NCBI GenBank assembly: GCA_051414805.1
Contig: CP166702.1
Location: 4,588,001 to 4,652,000, forward strand
Direction: 5' to 3'
DNA length: 64,000 nucleotides
Source of the DNA: Xenophilus sp003671765
Lineage (GTDB): Bacteria > Pseudomonadota > Gammaproteobacteria > Burkholderiales > Burkholderiaceae_C
A program made the translations under genes and the position numbers. How positions within the stretch are numbered: the stretch's first letter is position 1; the number at the start of each line of letters is the position of its first letter. The notes beneath the pieces are model-generated. The model was not told where the DNA came from. It saw only the letters and a list, made by a program, of their open reading frames with translations, and searched no databases. Below, piece by piece: positions 34,349-43,096 of the stretch.

Positions 34349-37054
34349 CTAGGCGCGCTGCGTGCGCCAGTCCAGCTGCTGGCGCTGGTCGCGCATCGAC
34401 GACTCGGAGCGCTTGAAGACCGGCAGCGCGCCGGCTGCCGCCTCGCCCCGGCGCGCGGCTGCCACCGGCCCGTCGGCGACGATGCGGCGGTAGGTCGCCA
34501 TGACCGTGCGCCGGTCGTCGTCGAAGTCGCCGTGGTGCATTGCGCCCGAGGCCGACAGCGAGGCTTCAGGCTCGTTGTTGGGCGCGAGCACGACGTCGGT
34601 GCCGAAAGAGTCCAGGGTCTTGCGCAGCTCGGCGTCGAGCCAGCGCGCCATGCCCAGGATCGGCACGCCGTCGCGGAAGAGCGGGATGCGGGCCGGATCC
34701 TCGAAGGCGTTGGACACCAGGTACAGCAGCGACTTGTTGTAGATGTGCGCGCAGTGGTCGTCCTGCTCCGCCGTGTCGGTGAGCAGGAAGAGCGCCAGCT
34801 TGCGCAGCACCTTCTTCTGCAGCGCGGGCAGGTAGTGCGCGCGGAAGAGCGCCGTGGTGCAGGCCGGCGCCCACAGCGTGCAGGTCTTCGCCTGGAGTCC
34901 GCGGTCGCCCAGCAGTCCCAGCACCGGAGCGAGCAGGATGGAACCGGCACTGTGGCCGACCAGGTGGATCTCGAGCCCCGGCAGCTTCTTTGCCAGTTTC
35001 TGGAGGTGGTCCGCCACGAGCACCGCGGCACCGCCGGCGGCGCTGGTGGCCAGCGCGTTCTGCTTCATCTGGTCCCAGGCCGACTTGCCGGTGAGCGCGC
35101 GCGCGACGGGCTCGAGCGCGTCGTCCAGCCGATCGAGCATGAAGTCCTTGGTGGCGTCCAGCGCACCCTCGGGCCGACGCCGGGAGATGGCGTCCTTGAG
35201 GATGTTGGTGAGCGTGGTCCAGTAGTCGGTGCGCCACACGAAGGCCAGCGGATACACCTCGCCGCCGATGAGCAGCGGCCGGTACTCGGCCAGCCGCTGC
35301 ACCGCGGATTGCTCGCTCACCAGCCCGCCATGTGCGTACAGCAGCACGCGCGGCACCTTCCAGGCCGCGACGGCGCGCGGGATGTCCTCCTCGAACACGC
35401 GCGCGATCTCCTGCGGCGTGCTGCCGTAGTCGCCGCCGGCCTTGAGCCGTCCGTCGTTGCCCACGCTCACGATGTGCGGCCGCAGCTCGGCATAGGCGTA
35501 GGCGTTCGACTGCGCCGAGCTCTTCGCATGCGCGGTGGCCGCCGACTCGGGCCGCGTGAGCGTCACCGGCGCGCCCAGGCGCGCCACCCAGACGTCGGTG
35601 CCGTTGGCCAGCCAGTCGTCGTAGCTCAGGTGGCCGAAGCCGCCCTGTCCCCACGTCGGGCCCCACGAGTTCTGCAGCCAGAAGCCGCGCTCGTCGTAGG
35701 CGACGATGGCGAAGGCATGGCCGCCGAGGATGGCGTCGGACTGCGCGATGAGGCCGTCGGCACCCACTGCGCTCCAGCCCTGGTGCACGCGGCAGCTGGC
35801 ATAGAGGATGCCCACCTCGGCGATCGCCGAATGCATGGCCACCAGGTCCTTGTGGTTGACCCGGAAGTACGCGCCCAGCGGCCGCCGCACCGCGTCGGCC
35901 GTGCGCGCCTCGTTCAGGCCGTGCTTCTGGCCGCGCGGCAGCACCTGGGGGTACAGCGACTCGGCGCACACGCCGTGCTTGTGCCAGCCCTTCATGGCGC
36001 CCCGCGCGCTCGATCCCTCGTAGTCCTCGCCCGGCCATTCGTCGTAGCGGCGCGCCAGCTGGTAGAACATGCGCGGGCTGACGGGCGTGCGGTCCGGCAG
36101 CACGCGCCGGCGCAGCAGCAGGTAGTTCGCCACCGTCGCCAGGCCGAAGCCGGTGCAGGCGCCTTCGCGGCCCTGGTCGAGGATGGGCACGCCCTGGTCG
36201 ATGTAGTCGCCCAGCGGCACGTGCGTGGGCACTTCCACCAGGGTGGGCGTGTACATCAGGTCCCGGAAGTCGAGCGTGTCGGGCCGCACATCGAAAGCGC
36301 GCGCGGGGGCTTCTGCCGGCGCCGGCGCGGCCGCCTTGCCTTTGCCCTTGCCGGACGCCTTCCCGGCGGTGCGCTTGTCCTCCTGTGCCATGGCCGCGGC
36401 GTCGGCCTCGATCGCCTCCTGGCCGCGCGGCAGCGAGCCGGCCGCTGCGGCGCGCGTGGCGCGCGCGGCCTTCGCCGGTGCCGCGGCACGTGCGGGGAAA
36501 CTGTCCGCCAGCACCTGCAAAGCGAGCGCGTGGAAGCGCTCCCGATCGGCGGCGCCGTTCTGCCCGCCGTTGATGCGCCGCGTGATGCCGCTGAAGTCGC
36601 CCGCATCGGCCAGCGCATTGAGGCCGTTGCGCGACCAGAAGCAGCCGGCGATGGCGAAGCCGACCGCAGGCTGCGCCGCCTGCGCCGGGTCGCCTTCCAG
36701 GTCCAGCCCCAGCAGCTCGCCGTATTTTTTGTAGTTGAAGCGGCCCGTGACCTGGATCGGCCCGCGGCCCTTGTAGCGAAAGCCGTCGCCCTTCTGCGTG
36801 TTGCCCAGCCGCCGGGCCAGGTCGCTCGGCGGCTCGTAGCGCTTCTGCGCGGCGGTCGGGCCCCAGATCTCTTCCAGCCAGCGCAGTTCGCCCGATTCGT
36901 GCGCCAGTTGCGCAACGAAGGCGGCGGCGCGGTTCAGCGTGTCGATGCCGTTCGCCTGCATCGCATCGTTGAAGGGCTGCAGGCACTCGGCGCGACGGCG
37001 CCCGGAGGCGTTGCGCATGATGCGAGCGAGATGAAGGTCGGTGAGCTGAGGCAT
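34349..37054 (-). CDS. Three-domain hydrolase: GH19 lysozyme/chitinase + papain-like peptidase + alpha/beta hydrolase
   Basis: This 901-residue protein starts MPQLTDLHLARIM after GGAG. Residues ~1-190 are a GH19/endolysin domain (catalytic Glu53 in AHESGEL, then YKGRGPIQVTGRFNYKKYG). An Ala/Lys-rich linker follows (~190-265). Residues ~270-510 are a C1 papain-like peptidase with Gln294 and Cys300 (DQGREGACTGFG), His446 (GGHAFAIV) and Asn462 (LQNSWG). Residues ~570-870 are an alpha/beta hydrolase with an AHGG oxyanion-type loop and Ser702 in GHSAGS. No signal peptide or transmembrane segment is seen, so export would need another route. Divergent from a TTC38-like gene. An antibacterial effector or lytic role is an inference. 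Confidence 0.85.
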   Translation of the reverse strand: MPQLTDLHLARIMRNASGRRRAECLQPFNDAMQANGIDTLNRAAAFVAQLAHESGELRWLEEIWGPTAAQKRYEPPSDLARRLGNTQKGDGFRYKGRGPIQVTGRFNYKKYGELLGLDLEGDPAQAAQPAVGFAIAGCFWSRNGLNALADAGDFSGITRRINGGQNGAADRERFHALALQVLADSFPARAAAPAKAARATRAAAAGSLPRGQEAIEADAAAMAQEDKRTAGKASGKGKGKAAAPAPAEAPARAFDVRPDTLDFRDLMYTPTLVEVPTHVPLGDYIDQGVPILDQGREGACTGFGLATVANYLLLRRRVLPDRTPVSPRMFYQLARRYDEWPGEDYEGSSARGAMKGWHKHGVCAESLYPQVLPRGQKHGLNEARTADAVRRPLGAYFRVNHKDLVAMHSAIAEVGILYASCRVHQGWSAVGADGLIAQSDAILGGHAFAIVAYDERGFWLQNSWGPTWGQGGFGHLSYDDWLANGTDVWVARLGAPVTLTRPESAATAHAKSSAQSNAYAYAELRPHIVSVGNDGRLKAGGDYGSTPQEIARVFEEDIPRAVAAWKVPRVLLYAHGGLVSEQSAVQRLAEYRPLLIGGEVYPLAFVWRTDYWTTLTNILKDAISRRRPEGALDATKDFMLDRLDDALEPVARALTGKSAWDQMKQNALATSAAGGAAVLVADHLQKLAKKLPGLEIHLVGHSAGSILLAPVLGLLGDRGLQAKTCTLWAPACTTALFRAHYLPALQKKVLRKLALFLLTDTAEQDDHCAHIYNKSLLYLVSNAFEDPARIPLFRDGVPILGMARWLDAELRKTLDSFGTDVVLAPNNEPEASLSASGAMHHGDFDDDRRTVMATYRRIVADGPVAAARRGEAAAGALPVFKRSESSMRDQRQQLDWRTQRA

Positions 37055-37167
37055 GGCAGGCTCCGGTGCATTCGCTGCTGCCATGATGCGCGGCGCCCAC
37101 GGGCCTGCGCATCCCGCATCCGAGGTAGTGCGCACGCACAGTCCGGCACGCCGGCAGAATCTCGGCC

Positions 37168-38526
37168 ATGTCCTCCGCACCCACCGCCACCGACCCGCTC
37201 GGCAATCCGCTCAGCCTGAGCGACAGCACCAGCCATCGCCTGGTCGACGACTTCGTGGGCGGCTTCATCGCCTGCGAAGCACGCGCTGCCAACCTCGCCC
37301 TAACGCCGCACGAGGACCCCGACCCGCTGGTGCAGGCCTACGGCGCCACGCTGCAGATGTTTGCCGAGTCGGCCGACGCGGTGGCCAATGCGCGGCCCTT
37401 CATCGAACGCGCGCAGGCCGGGGCCGCGCAGGCGACGCCACGCGAACGCCGCTACATCGCGGCGGTGGCGGCCTGGGTGGCGGGCGACATCCGGGAGGCG
37501 ATCCGGCTGCACGAGGAACAGGCGCGCGAGTTCCCGCGCGACCTGGTGTCGCTCAAGCTCGGGCAGTACCACTGCTTCAACCTCGGCGACTGCCCCGGCA
37601 TGCTGCGGCTGGCGCTGGCGGCGGCGCCGCATGCGGCCGACGTGCCCTACCTGCACGGCATGCTGGCCTTCGGCTACGAGCAGTGCCACCTGATGCGCGA
37701 GGCCGAAGCCAGCGCCCGCCGTGCCATCGCGATGGAGCGCAAGGAGCCGTGGGCCCACCATGCGCTGGCGCATGTCATGCTGACCGAGGGCCGCCTCACC
37801 GAGGGCCTGGCCTTCATGGAGGACGTGAGCGAGACCTGGACCGGCCTGAACTCCTTCATGGTCACGCACAACTGGTGGCACCTGGCGCTCTTCCTCATCG
37901 ACCTGGGCCGTGACGACGAGGCGCTGGCGGTGTACGACCGCCATTGCTGGGGCGTGGTCAAGGACTACTCGCAGGACCAGATCGGCGCCGTGTCGCTGCT
38001 GGCGCGGCTGGAACTCGCGGGCATCGATGTCGGCGATCGCTGGCAGGACGTGGCCGTGCACCTGGCCGGCCGCACCGCCGACCACGTGCTGCCCTTCCTC
38101 GACCTGCAGTACCTCTACGGCCTGGCGCGCGCCGGCCGGCCCGAGGCCGACACGCTGCTGCGCCACATCGAGGCCTACGCGCCCACCGCCCCCGCGGCCA
38201 CACGCCATGCCTGGGAGCGCGTGTGCGTGCCGGCGGCGCGCGGGCTGCTGGCGCACGCGCGCGGCAACCACGCCGCTGCCATCGAGGGCCTGGGCACGGC
38301 GCTGCCGCGCATGGTCGAGATCGGCGGCAGCCACGCGCAGCGCGACCTCTTCGAGCAGGTCTACCTCGATGCGCTCGTGCGAAGCGGCACACAGGCCGCG
38401 CTCACCGGTGCCCAGGGCATCGTGCAGCAGCAGCTCAACGGCCAGCCCGAGTCGCGGCGGCTGCGGCGGCTGGCCGGCACGGTGTATGCGGGACTGGGCC
38501 TGCCGCCGCTGGCCGAAGCGCACTGA
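37168..38526 (+). CDS. TTC38-like tetratricopeptide-repeat protein
   Basis: This 452-residue protein resembles the TTC38 family of solitary TPR proteins. Characteristic segments are DPLVQAYGATLQMFAESADA, ATPRERRYIAAVAAWVAGD, HGMLAFGYEQCHLMREAEAS and THNWWHLALFLIDLGRDDEA. No signal peptide is present, so it is cytoplasmic. The family has no established bacterial function. It is divergent from the three-domain hydrolase, starts 114 bp apart, so coregulation is possible. An ATAGC-type repeat begins 4 bp after its stop. Confidence 0.85.
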   Translation: MSSAPTATDPLGNPLSLSDSTSHRLVDDFVGGFIACEARAANLALTPHEDPDPLVQAYGATLQMFAESADAVANARPFIERAQAGAAQATPRERRYIAAVAAWVAGDIREAIRLHEEQAREFPRDLVSLKLGQYHCFNLGDCPGMLRLALAAAPHAADVPYLHGMLAFGYEQCHLMREAEASARRAIAMERKEPWAHHALAHVMLTEGRLTEGLAFMEDVSETWTGLNSFMVTHNWWHLALFLIDLGRDDEALAVYDRHCWGVVKDYSQDQIGAVSLLARLELAGIDVGDRWQDVAVHLAGRTADHVLPFLDLQYLYGLARAGRPEADTLLRHIEAYAPTAPAATRHAWERVCVPAARGLLAHARGNHAAAIEGLGTALPRMVEIGGSHAQRDLFEQVYLDALVRSGTQAALTGAQGIVQQQLNGQPESRRLRRLAGTVYAGLGLPPLAEAH

Positions 38527-38529
38527 CCT

Positions 38530-38585
38530 GCTATGGAATCCATAGCTGCCGGCCCAGGCGCAGCGGGCGCCACAGGCACTTTTTA
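38530..38585 (+). repeat. ATAGC-type repeat, copy E (intergenic)
   Basis: The head GCTATGGAATCCATAGC is a near-perfect 17-nt palindrome, followed by CTGCCGGCCCAGGCGCAG, GGGCGCCACAGGCAC and TTTTT. The head plus T-run could terminate the TPR transcript. Confidence 0.75.
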
Positions 38586-38598
38586 TTCCTAACTCCGG

Positions 38599-39315
38599 AT
38601 GACGACCTCTTCGCCGATGCCCCCGGCCCCCTTCACCGAGCCCACCACCGCCTACTGGCAGCGCATCGTCGATGCCGACGAGGCCGGCCCCGCCGAGGGC
38701 CCCTGGCAGTACGGTTACCCCGCGCGCCTGCCCGACGGCCGCGTGCTGGTGCTGCCCATCCGAGCGCTCGCCGACGAGCCGACGCACGCCGTCGCATCGC
38801 TGATCTGCAACCAGGCCTCGCTGGAGGTGGTCGAGACGCTGGGTCGGATGCTGGCCGAGCGCCTCGCGCCGCTGCAGCCCGAGGTCGTGATCGGCATCCC
38901 GACGCTGGGCCTGACCTTCGCGCCCGTGGTCGCGCGCCACCTGGGCCACAGCCGCTACGTGCCCATGGGCTACTCGCGCAAGTACTGGTACGACGAGTCG
39001 CTGTCTGGCGCCGTGCAGTCGATCACCACACCCACGGCCGGCAAGCGGGTCTACCTCGATCCCAACCTGCTGCCCCTGGTGCGAGGAAAACGCGTGGTGC
39101 TGGTGGACGACGCGGTGAGCAGCGGCAGCACGCTGGGGGCGCCCTGGACGCTCATCGAATCGCTCGGCGCGCAGGTGCTGGCCTGCGGCGTCGCGATGCG
39201 GCAGGGACGGCGCTGGGCCCACACCCTGGGCCCCGAGCGCGCGGCGCGCCTGGTCGGCGTGTTCGACTCGCCCTTGCTGCAGGCGGTGGACGGGGGCTGG
39301 GGCCTGCGCGACTGA
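38599..39315 (+). CDS. Phosphoribosyltransferase-family protein
   Basis: This 238-residue protein has the PRPP-binding motif RVVLVDDAVSSGSTL near residue 170 and an upstream segment PEVVIGIPTLGLTFAPVVAR (~95-115) as in type I phosphoribosyltransferases. HSRYVPMGYSRKYWYDE fits the flexible loop region. The substrate base is not readable, and it may be a regulatory or salvage enzyme. It follows the TTC38-like gene in the same direction after a repeat. Confidence 0.8.
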   Translation: MTTSSPMPPAPFTEPTTAYWQRIVDADEAGPAEGPWQYGYPARLPDGRVLVLPIRALADEPTHAVASLICNQASLEVVETLGRMLAERLAPLQPEVVIGIPTLGLTFAPVVARHLGHSRYVPMGYSRKYWYDESLSGAVQSITTPTAGKRVYLDPNLLPLVRGKRVVLVDDAVSSGSTLGAPWTLIESLGAQVLACGVAMRQGRRWAHTLGPERAARLVGVFDSPLLQAVDGGWGLRD

Positions 39316-39340
39316 GCGCGCGCGGCGGTGAGCCTCTTGG

Positions 39341-39396
39341 CACGCAAACTGCGTGAACCGGGCCGTTCGCACTTTTCGTATCTTGTTTCGTATACG
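39341..39396. promoter_or_regulatory. Two palindromic operator candidates upstream of an NMT1-type ABC importer
   Basis: CACGCA-AAC-TGCGTG (39341-39355) is a perfect inverted repeat. About 34 bp on is TTCGTATACG (39387-39396), containing palindrome CGTATACG, with a direct TTCGTAT repeat at 39375. GTATAC-centred palindromes are typical of GntR/FadR-group regulators, one of which is encoded at the end of this operon. Confidence 0.5.
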
Positions 39397-39461
39397 TTTT
39401 GGTGCATCGCGCCCGGCCGTGCTGCACCGCGATGGACCCGAACGGCCTGCCGGAGTCCGCC

Positions 39462-40568
39462 ATGTCCCTTCCCACCCCGCCCGCCCTGTCCCGCCGCCGA
39501 CTGCTGCAGGCGGCCGGCGCCACTGCCGCCGGCAGCGCCCTCGCCCTGCCCGCCTTCGCGCAGACGCGCGCCGTCAGCATCACGCTGCCCTGGGTGGTCA
39601 ATGGCTCCAACTACTGGCCCATGGTGGGCAAGGAGCTCGGCTACTTCAAGAAGCGCGGCATCGACCTCACCGTCGCGCGCGGCAACGGCTCGGTGGCGGC
39701 CGCGCAGGCGGTGGCCAACAAGCAGTTCGACCTGGGCGTGGTCTTCTTCGGCGGCACCCTGGTCAACATGGCGCGCGGCCTGCCGCTGCAGGCGCTCGCC
39801 ACCGTCGGCTACGACTCGCTGATGGGCAACCTGGTGCTGGCCGACTCGCCGATCCGCACCCCCAAGGACTTCGAGGGCAAGCGCGTCGGCACCGTCGCCA
39901 CCTCGGCGGAATCGCCCTACTGGACGGCCTTCGCCGAGAAGACGGGCATCGACCTGTCGAAGGTCACCCGCCAGCAGCTCGATGCGCGCCTGATCGAGCG
40001 CGCGCTGATGGACAAGCAGGTCGACGCGATCACGGCCATCGGCTCGTCCAGCATTCCGGTGCTGGACTCGCTGGGCGTGAAGACGCGCTTCATCCCCTGG
40101 GCCAAGTCCGGCATCGAACTCTACGCGGCGCAGGTCATCGCGCGCACCGAGACCATCAACGCCGACCCCGGCCTGTGCCAGGCCATGGTCGACGGCATCC
40201 TGGAGTCGGTGGTCTACACGCTCAAGAAGCCGGACGAGTCGCTCGAGATCCTCTACAAGGCGCAGCCCGAGATCGCACTGGCCAAGGGCGGCAAGGAGAA
40301 CGCCAGGCTGTCGCAGGGCCTCGCGCAGGCCACCATGGTGGCGCCGGAGGCGATCGAGCACGGCCTGGGCTACAGCAGCATCCCCAAGCTGGCCGGCATG
40401 ATCTCGCTGGCCGCCCGCGCCGGCGCGCTCAAGGCCGACGCCAAGCCGCTGGTGCCCGAGGACCTCGCCACCAACCGCTTCGTCGGCAAGATCAAGCTCG
40501 GCAACGCCGAGTGGGACGCCATCCGCAGGAACGTCGCGCCCTACAGCAGGATGGTGAGCGGCGCCTGA
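39462..40568 (+). CDS. ABC transporter substrate-binding protein, NMT1/taurine type
   Basis: This 368-residue protein has a twin-arginine signal (SRRRLLQAAGATAAGSALAL, cleavage near AFAQ) and then ISITLPWVV-like strands and YFKKRGIDLTVARGNGS, as in NMT1/SsuA-type proteins that bind sulphonates, nitrate, pyrimidines or similar. A GGAG precedes the chosen ATG, and upstream in-frame ATG codons lack this. It is the first gene of binding protein-permease-ATPase-GntR. The ligand is unknown. Confidence 0.9.
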   Translation: MSLPTPPALSRRRLLQAAGATAAGSALALPAFAQTRAVSITLPWVVNGSNYWPMVGKELGYFKKRGIDLTVARGNGSVAAAQAVANKQFDLGVVFFGGTLVNMARGLPLQALATVGYDSLMGNLVLADSPIRTPKDFEGKRVGTVATSAESPYWTAFAEKTGIDLSKVTRQQLDARLIERALMDKQVDAITAIGSSSIPVLDSLGVKTRFIPWAKSGIELYAAQVIARTETINADPGLCQAMVDGILESVVYTLKKPDESLEILYKAQPEIALAKGGKENARLSQGLAQATMVAPEAIEHGLGYSSIPKLAGMISLAARAGALKADAKPLVPEDLATNRFVGKIKLGNAEWDAIRRNVAPYSRMVSGA

Positions 40569-40647
40569 TGGTGTCCTTCGCGATCCCGGCCCGCCCCAAG
40601 CCGCTGCCCCACGCGTCCACGCCGCTGCTCGACGGCCTGCCCGCGCG

Positions 40648-41406
40648 ATGAACGAGGCCGGTCCGCTGCAGCGCATCGGGCTGCCGCTCGCCTTCGCCGT
40701 CGGCACGCTGGTGCTGTGGGAGATCGTGGTGCGCGCCTTCGGCATCCGCGAGGTGCTGCTGCCCACGCCCAGCGCCATCGCCCGGCGCCTGGTAGAGACC
40801 TTCCCGCTCCTCATGGAACACGCCTGGCCCACCGTGTGGGAAAGCGTGGCCGGCTTCGCCATCGCCTCGCTGCTGGGCGTGGCGCTGGCCGCGCTGCTCA
40901 GCGCCTCGGGGCTGATGCGCAGCATGCTCTACCCCAACGTCGTGCTGTTCCAGCTCATTCCCAAGATCGCGCTGGCGCCGCTGTTCATCGTCTGGCTGGG
41001 CATCGGCTTCCAGTCGCGGCTGACCTTCTCGGTCTTCATCAGCTTCTTTCCGGTGGTGATCGCGGCCCTGGCCGGGCTGGACCATGTCGACAAGTCGCTG
41101 CTGCGCCTGTGCCGGGCGCTCACGGCCTCGAGCTGGCAGGTGTTCGTGTCGGTGCGCCTGCCGCACGCGCTCCCCTATGTGTTCAGCGGCATGAAGATCG
41201 CGACCACCTTCGCCATCATCGGGGTGATCGTCGGCGAGTTCATCACCTCGCAGGCGGGGCTGGGCTACCTCATCCTCTTCGCCTCCTCGCAGGCCGACAC
41301 CTCGCTGATCCTGGCCGCCATCACGGTGCTGTGCGTCTTCGGCCTGGGCTTCTACGGCGTCGTGGCCCTGCTGGAGCGCTGGACCCGGCACGCCTTCGGG
41401 GCCTGA
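40648..41406 (+). CDS. ABC transporter permease, SsuC/TauC type
   Basis: This 252-residue membrane protein has about six helices (LAFAVGTLVLWEIVVRAF; VWESVAGFAIASLLGVALAA) and the coupling motif RALTASSWQVFVSVRLPHAL near residue 155. It ends LLERWTRHAFGA. It works as a homodimer with the ATPase that starts 4 bp downstream. The 79-bp gap to the binding protein has no distinct feature. Confidence 0.92.
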   Translation: MNEAGPLQRIGLPLAFAVGTLVLWEIVVRAFGIREVLLPTPSAIARRLVETFPLLMEHAWPTVWESVAGFAIASLLGVALAALLSASGLMRSMLYPNVVLFQLIPKIALAPLFIVWLGIGFQSRLTFSVFISFFPVVIAALAGLDHVDKSLLRLCRALTASSWQVFVSVRLPHALPYVFSGMKIATTFAIIGVIVGEFITSQAGLGYLILFASSQADTSLILAAITVLCVFGLGFYGVVALLERWTRHAFGA

Positions 41407-41410
41407 CGCC

Positions 41411-42262
41411 ATGGACCCGATGTTGACCACCCCCCGGCACCCCTGGCTGCTGCCGCGCAGCACCGCGCCCGAGCGCGACCGCAGCTACCTCACGGTGCGG
41501 CAGGTCGGCAAGACCTACCCCACCCGCAACGGCGACGTGCATGCGGTGGAGCACGCCGATTTCGACATCGACGAAGGCGACTTCGTGAGCCTGGTCGGCC
41601 CGAGCGGCTGCGGCAAGAGCACGCTGATGTCGATGATCGGTGGCCTGGAGCTGCCGACCGCCGGCCGCATCGCCGTCGATGGCCGCGCGGTGGACGGGCC
41701 GCGGCGCGACTTCGGCTACGTGTTCCAGGACGCCACGCTGCTGCCCTGGAAGAGCGTGATGGACAACGTGCTCTTCCCCATCCGCACGCAGAAGCGCGTG
41801 CTGGCCGAGCATCGGCCCGAGGCCGAGCGGCTGCTGAAGCTCACGGGGCTCTGGGACTTTCGGGACAAGCGACCGGCCGAACTCTCCGGCGGCATGCGCC
41901 AGCGCGTGGCCATCTGCCGCGGGCTGGTCAACGACCCGCGCCTGCTGATGATGGACGAGCCCTTCTCGGCGCTGGACGCGATCACGCGCGACGACATGAA
42001 CCTCATGCTGGCCCAGCTCTGGGACCAGGTGCACAAGACCGCCGTGTTCATCACCCACAGCATCCGCGAAGCGGTGTTCCTGTCCGACCGCGTGCTGGTG
42101 ATGAACGCCCGGCCCTCGCGCATCGTGGCCGACATCCGCGTGCCTTTCGAGCGGCCGCGGCGTGCGCAGATGCAGGAGCATCCGCTGTTCAACGAGATCT
42201 GCGCCTTCGTGCGCGAGAAGATCCATGAAGGCCACGACAGCCGACGCACCGAATCCCGCTGA
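41411..42262 (+). CDS. ABC transporter ATPase, SsuB/TauB type
   Basis: This 283-residue ATPase has Walker A GPSGCGKS, Q-loop VFQDATLLPW, signature LSGGMRQR, Walker B LLMMDEPFSALD and H-loop ITHSIREAVFL, all of the nitrate/sulphonate/taurine group. It starts 4 bp after the permease stop. Its last 38 bp overlap the start of the GntR regulator gene, so regulator and transporter are translated from one message. Confidence 0.94.
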   Translation: MDPMLTTPRHPWLLPRSTAPERDRSYLTVRQVGKTYPTRNGDVHAVEHADFDIDEGDFVSLVGPSGCGKSTLMSMIGGLELPTAGRIAVDGRAVDGPRRDFGYVFQDATLLPWKSVMDNVLFPIRTQKRVLAEHRPEAERLLKLTGLWDFRDKRPAELSGGMRQRVAICRGLVNDPRLLMMDEPFSALDAITRDDMNLMLAQLWDQVHKTAVFITHSIREAVFLSDRVLVMNARPSRIVADIRVPFERPRRAQMQEHPLFNEICAFVREKIHEGHDSRRTESR

Positions 42263-42971
42263 GGCCGCCACCGCGCCCGGCGAGACGCCGCTGCAGCGCC
42301 TGGTGCGCGAGCGCCGCACGGCTGCGGGCGGGCGCCTGTCGACCGACGACATCGTGCGCGTGCTGCACGAGGCCATCGTGCGCGGTCTGCTCGCGCCCGG
42401 CCGCGCGCTGCGGCAGGACGAGCTGGCCGCGCTGTTCCACGTCAGCAAGATCCCGGTGCGCGAAGCACTGCGCACGCTGGAGGCGCACGGCTTCGTCGAG
42501 CTGCTGCTCAACCGCGGCGCGCTGGTCAAGGAACTGACGCTGGCGCAGCTGCGCGACGCCTTCGAGCTGCGCTCGATGGTCGAGCCGCACCTCATGCGCA
42601 CCGCTGCGCCGCTGCTCACGGCGGCGGACCTCGACGAGGCCCAGCGTCTGGTGGATGCCATGGACGACGCGCCCACCGCCTGGGCCTTCAGCGAGCTCAA
42701 CGGGCGCTTCCACGACCTGCTCTACCGCGCTGCCGAACGGCCGCTGTCCAAGCAGATCCTCGCGATGCTGCAGGGCCACATCCAGCGCATGTCCTTCATG
42801 CAGCTCTCGCTGGCCGGCTTCAACCGCAGCTCCAACGAGGACCACCGCGCCATCGTGGCCGCGCTGCGCCAGGGCGCCCCCGAAGCCGCAGCCCAGGCGG
42901 TGGCCGCGCACGTGAACGGCGTGAAGGACATCGTGCTGGAACTGTACGAACGTCACCACGCACGGCACTGA
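42225..42971 (+). CDS. GntR-family transcriptional regulator with FCD domain
   Basis: This 248-residue regulator has an N-terminal winged helix (IVRVLHEAIVRGLLAPGRAL, then ELAALFHVSKIPVREALRTL) and an all-helical FCD effector domain (LRSMVEPHLMRTAAP, SELNGRFHDLLYRAA, SSNEDHRAIVAAL). It starts inside the ATPase gene. It probably represses the importer through the GTATAC palindrome upstream of the binding-protein gene, and its ligand is probably the transported compound or a derivative (inference). Confidence 0.9.
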   Translation: MKATTADAPNPAEAATAPGETPLQRLVRERRTAAGGRLSTDDIVRVLHEAIVRGLLAPGRALRQDELAALFHVSKIPVREALRTLEAHGFVELLLNRGALVKELTLAQLRDAFELRSMVEPHLMRTAAPLLTAADLDEAQRLVDAMDDAPTAWAFSELNGRFHDLLYRAAERPLSKQILAMLQGHIQRMSFMQLSLAGFNRSSNEDHRAIVAALRQGAPEAAAQAVAAHVNGVKDIVLELYERHHARH

Positions 42972-42994
42972 ATCGAACTGGACTGAAGCGGATT

Positions 42995-43056
42995 GCTACA
43001 GGATCGATAGCTGTCTGCCCAGGCGGGACGGTCGCTGCAGCCCGATTCGGCTTGAA
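42995..43056 (+). repeat. ATAGC-type repeat, copy F (intergenic)
   Basis: The head GCTACAGGATCGATAGC is followed by CTGTCTGCCCAGGCGGGAC, CGCTGCAGCC and GATTCGGCTTGAAA. It sits between the GntR gene and the GDSL lipoprotein gene. It is one of the best-preserved full-length copies. Confidence 0.75.
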
Positions 43057-43096
43057 ACCGTGGGGTTGTTGGCCGGTCTCTACACTGCCCCGCGTC

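Noticed and set aside
37055..37180. Longer start of the three-domain hydrolase at 37180 or 37084
   Set aside because: The extension is unconserved-looking and Arg/Cys/Pro-rich, while GGAG lies just before the ATG at 37054.
39338..39353. Sigma-54 promoter upstream of the NMT1-type importer
   Set aside because: TGGCAC-N5-CTGC is close to the consensus, but the match is almost fully explained by the perfect CACGCA/TGCGTG palindrome and the -12 side is imperfect. Kept only as a note.
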